NCBI GenBank assembly: GCA_050747865.1 | Contig: JBOGJI010000343.1 | Location: 1-8,230, forward strand | Length of the DNA stretch: 8,230 bases | Source of the DNA: JBOGJI01 sp050747865 | GTDB taxonomy: Bacteria > Acidobacteriota > Thermoanaerobaculia > Multivoradales > JAHEKO01 | Direction of reading: 5' to 3' | Part shown: in pieces, positions 7,077 to 8,230 of the stretch | Numbering within the stretch: position 1 is the stretch's first letter | Layout: every line of letters starts with the position of its first letter | The notes under the pieces: generated by a model | What the model saw: the letters and a program-made list of their open reading frames with translations, nothing else | The model's database searches: none | What the model was told of the DNA's origin: nothing | Translations under genes and position numbers: made by a program

Positions 7077-8230
7077 TCATGAACCAGACAGCAGATCGCG
7101 GGCGATGACCAGGCGCTGGATCTCGCTGGTCCCTTCGCCGATGGTGCAGATCTTGGCGTCGCGAAAGAACTTTTCGGCCCGGTAGTCCTTGATGAACCCG
7201 TAGCCGCCGTGGATCTGGACGCCGCGCTCGGAGCAGAAGACCGCCGCCTCCCCGGCGTAGAGCTTGGCCTCCGCCGCCAGGCGGGAGGCGGGCTCGCCGC
7301 GGTCCCTCGCCGCCGCCGCGGCCAGGGTCAACGCCTCGGCCGCTGCCACCCGGGTGGCCATCTCCGCGAGGTGGAAGCGGATCGCCTGGAACTCGGCGAT
7401 CGGGCGGCCGAACTGTTCGCGCTCTTTGGCGTAGGCGGCAGCGGTGGCGGTGGCGCCAGCGGCGATCCCGAGGCCCAGCGCGGCGATCGAGATCCGGCCG
7501 CCGTCGAGGATGCGGAGCGCCTGGATGAACCCTTCTCCGCGCTCGCCGAGCAGGTTCTCGTCCGGCACCAGGCAGTTCTCGAAGACGACCTCCGAGGTGT
7601 CGGAAGAGCGACACCCCAGCTTGTTCTCCTTCTTGCCAGCGCGGAAGCCTTCCGTCCCCTTCTCCACCACGAAGGCCGAAATGTTGTGGTGGCGCGGCCC
7701 GTCCGGATCGGTGACCGCGAAGGCCACGCAGATGTCGCCGACCTTGCCGTGGGTGGTGAAGGTCTTGGCGCCGTTCAAGAGCCAGCCGCCGTCGACCTTC
7801 TCGGCCCGTGTGCGGGTTCCGGCGGCGTCCGAGCCGGCACCGGGCTCGGTCAGGCCCCAGGCCCCGATCACCTCACCGGTGGTAAGCCGCGTCAGCCATC
7901 GCTGCCGCTGCTCCTCGGTCCCGAACTTGAAGATGTGGTTCGAGCACAGCGAGTTGTGCGCCGCGACGGAGAGCGCCACCGAGGGGTCGACCTCCCCCAG
8001 CTCGCGGATAATGAGCACATAGTCGACGTAGCCGAGCCCCGCCCCGCCGTACTCTTCGGGAAAGAGGACGCCCAGGAACCCCAGCTCGCCGGCCTTCTTG
8101 AAGACCGCGAGCGGGAACTCCTGGGACTCGTCCGTCTCCTCAACGATCGGGTCGATCTCCCGCCGCGCGAACTCCCGCGCCGCCTCCCGAATCGCCAGCT
8201 GTTCGCCCGTCAGCCCGAAATCGACGCCCA
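7077..8230 (-). CDS. Acyl-CoA dehydrogenase (short/branched-chain type), start codon cut by the window edge
   Basis: FAD-dependent dehydrogenase that introduces the alpha-beta double bond of an acyl-CoA and passes electrons to electron transfer flavoprotein. The visible frame runs from the window end through GVDFGLTGEQLAIREAAREF to the stop at 7077, giving 383 residues plus two bases (TG). Those two bases are probably the end of the ATG, GTG or TTG start, so almost the entire protein (about 384 residues, the usual length) is here. Marks include GVLFPEEYGGAGLGYVDY (N-terminal domain), GAWGLTEPGAGSDAAGT and WLLNGAKTFTTHG (flavin and substrate region), QIHGGYGFIKDYRAEKFFRDAK, and GEGTSEIQR. The Glu of GEGTSE (about residue 366) is the catalytic base position of short-chain, medium-chain and short/branched-chain enzymes, so isovaleryl-type or long-chain placement is unlikely. 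GEGTSEIQR also argues against glutaryl-CoA dehydrogenase. Exact chain-length specificity is unknown. It leads the apparent operon with meaB, mce and mqnC. Confidence 0.93.
   Translation of the reverse strand, partial: GVDFGLTGEQLAIREAAREFARREIDPIVEETDESQEFPLAVFKKAGELGFLGVLFPEEYGGAGLGYVDYVLIIRELGEVDPSVALSVAAHNSLCSNHIFKFGTEEQRQRWLTRLTTGEVIGAWGLTEPGAGSDAAGTRTRAEKVDGGWLLNGAKTFTTHGKVGDICVAFAVTDPDGPRHHNISAFVVEKGTEGFRAGKKENKLGCRSSDTSEVVFENCLVPDENLLGERGEGFIQALRILDGGRISIAALGLGIAAGATATAAAYAKEREQFGRPIAEFQAIRFHLAEMATRVAAAEALTLAAAAARDRGEPASRLAAEAKLYAGEAAVFCSERGVQIHGGYGFIKDYRAEKFFRDAKICTIGEGTSEIQRLVIARDLLSGS

Overview
This is a GC-rich chromosomal segment with strong G/C bias at third codon positions, packed with ordinary metabolic genes. 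The gene content is a lysine 6-aminotransferase / ALDH7 pair, a futalosine-pathway menaquinone enzyme, methylmalonyl-CoA accessory genes and an acyl-CoA dehydrogenase. It suggests a respiring, menaquinone-using bacterium that breaks down amino and fatty acids, such as an Acidobacteriota, Actinomycetota, Gemmatimonadota or Myxococcota-like lineage. The exact phylum cannot be read from the window. Three of the minus-strand genes appear to start with TTG.

Layout. The plus-strand half (1-3411) has a short leader, then L-lysine 6-aminotransferase (148-1485). A 390-base non-coding gap follows, holding an AT-richer patch and three inverted repeats. Next is an antiquitin-type alpha-aminoadipic semialdehyde dehydrogenase (1876-3411). 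The two enzymes catalyse consecutive steps: lysine to alpha-aminoadipic semialdehyde (allysine / piperideine-6-carboxylate), then to 2-aminoadipate. The minus-strand half (3417-8230) reads right to left: an acyl-CoA dehydrogenase whose start codon lies at the window edge, a MeaB/ArgK-type GTPase, methylmalonyl-CoA epimerase, MqnC (cyclic dehypoxanthinyl futalosine synthase), then, after 77 bases, a diacylglycerol-kinase-family lipid kinase. The first four genes are 13-25 bases apart and look like one operon. The two halves meet tail to tail with 5 bases between stop codons.

How the genes work together. The aminotransferase and dehydrogenase form a lysine degradation module. MeaB and the epimerase serve methylmalonyl-CoA mutase, which is not in the window, in propionyl-CoA / branched-chain or odd-chain acyl-CoA metabolism; the acyl-CoA dehydrogenase would feed the same acyl-CoA flow. 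MqnC makes a menaquinone precursor, and menaquinone could accept electrons from acyl-CoA oxidation, though that link is inference.

I found no RNA genes, mobile elements, CRISPR arrays or clear terminators. I see no convincing undescribed system. The most useful things to recheck are the inverted-repeat cluster upstream of the dehydrogenase, the altered nucleotide-binding motif of the lipid kinase, and the translational junction between the acyl-CoA dehydrogenase and MeaB.
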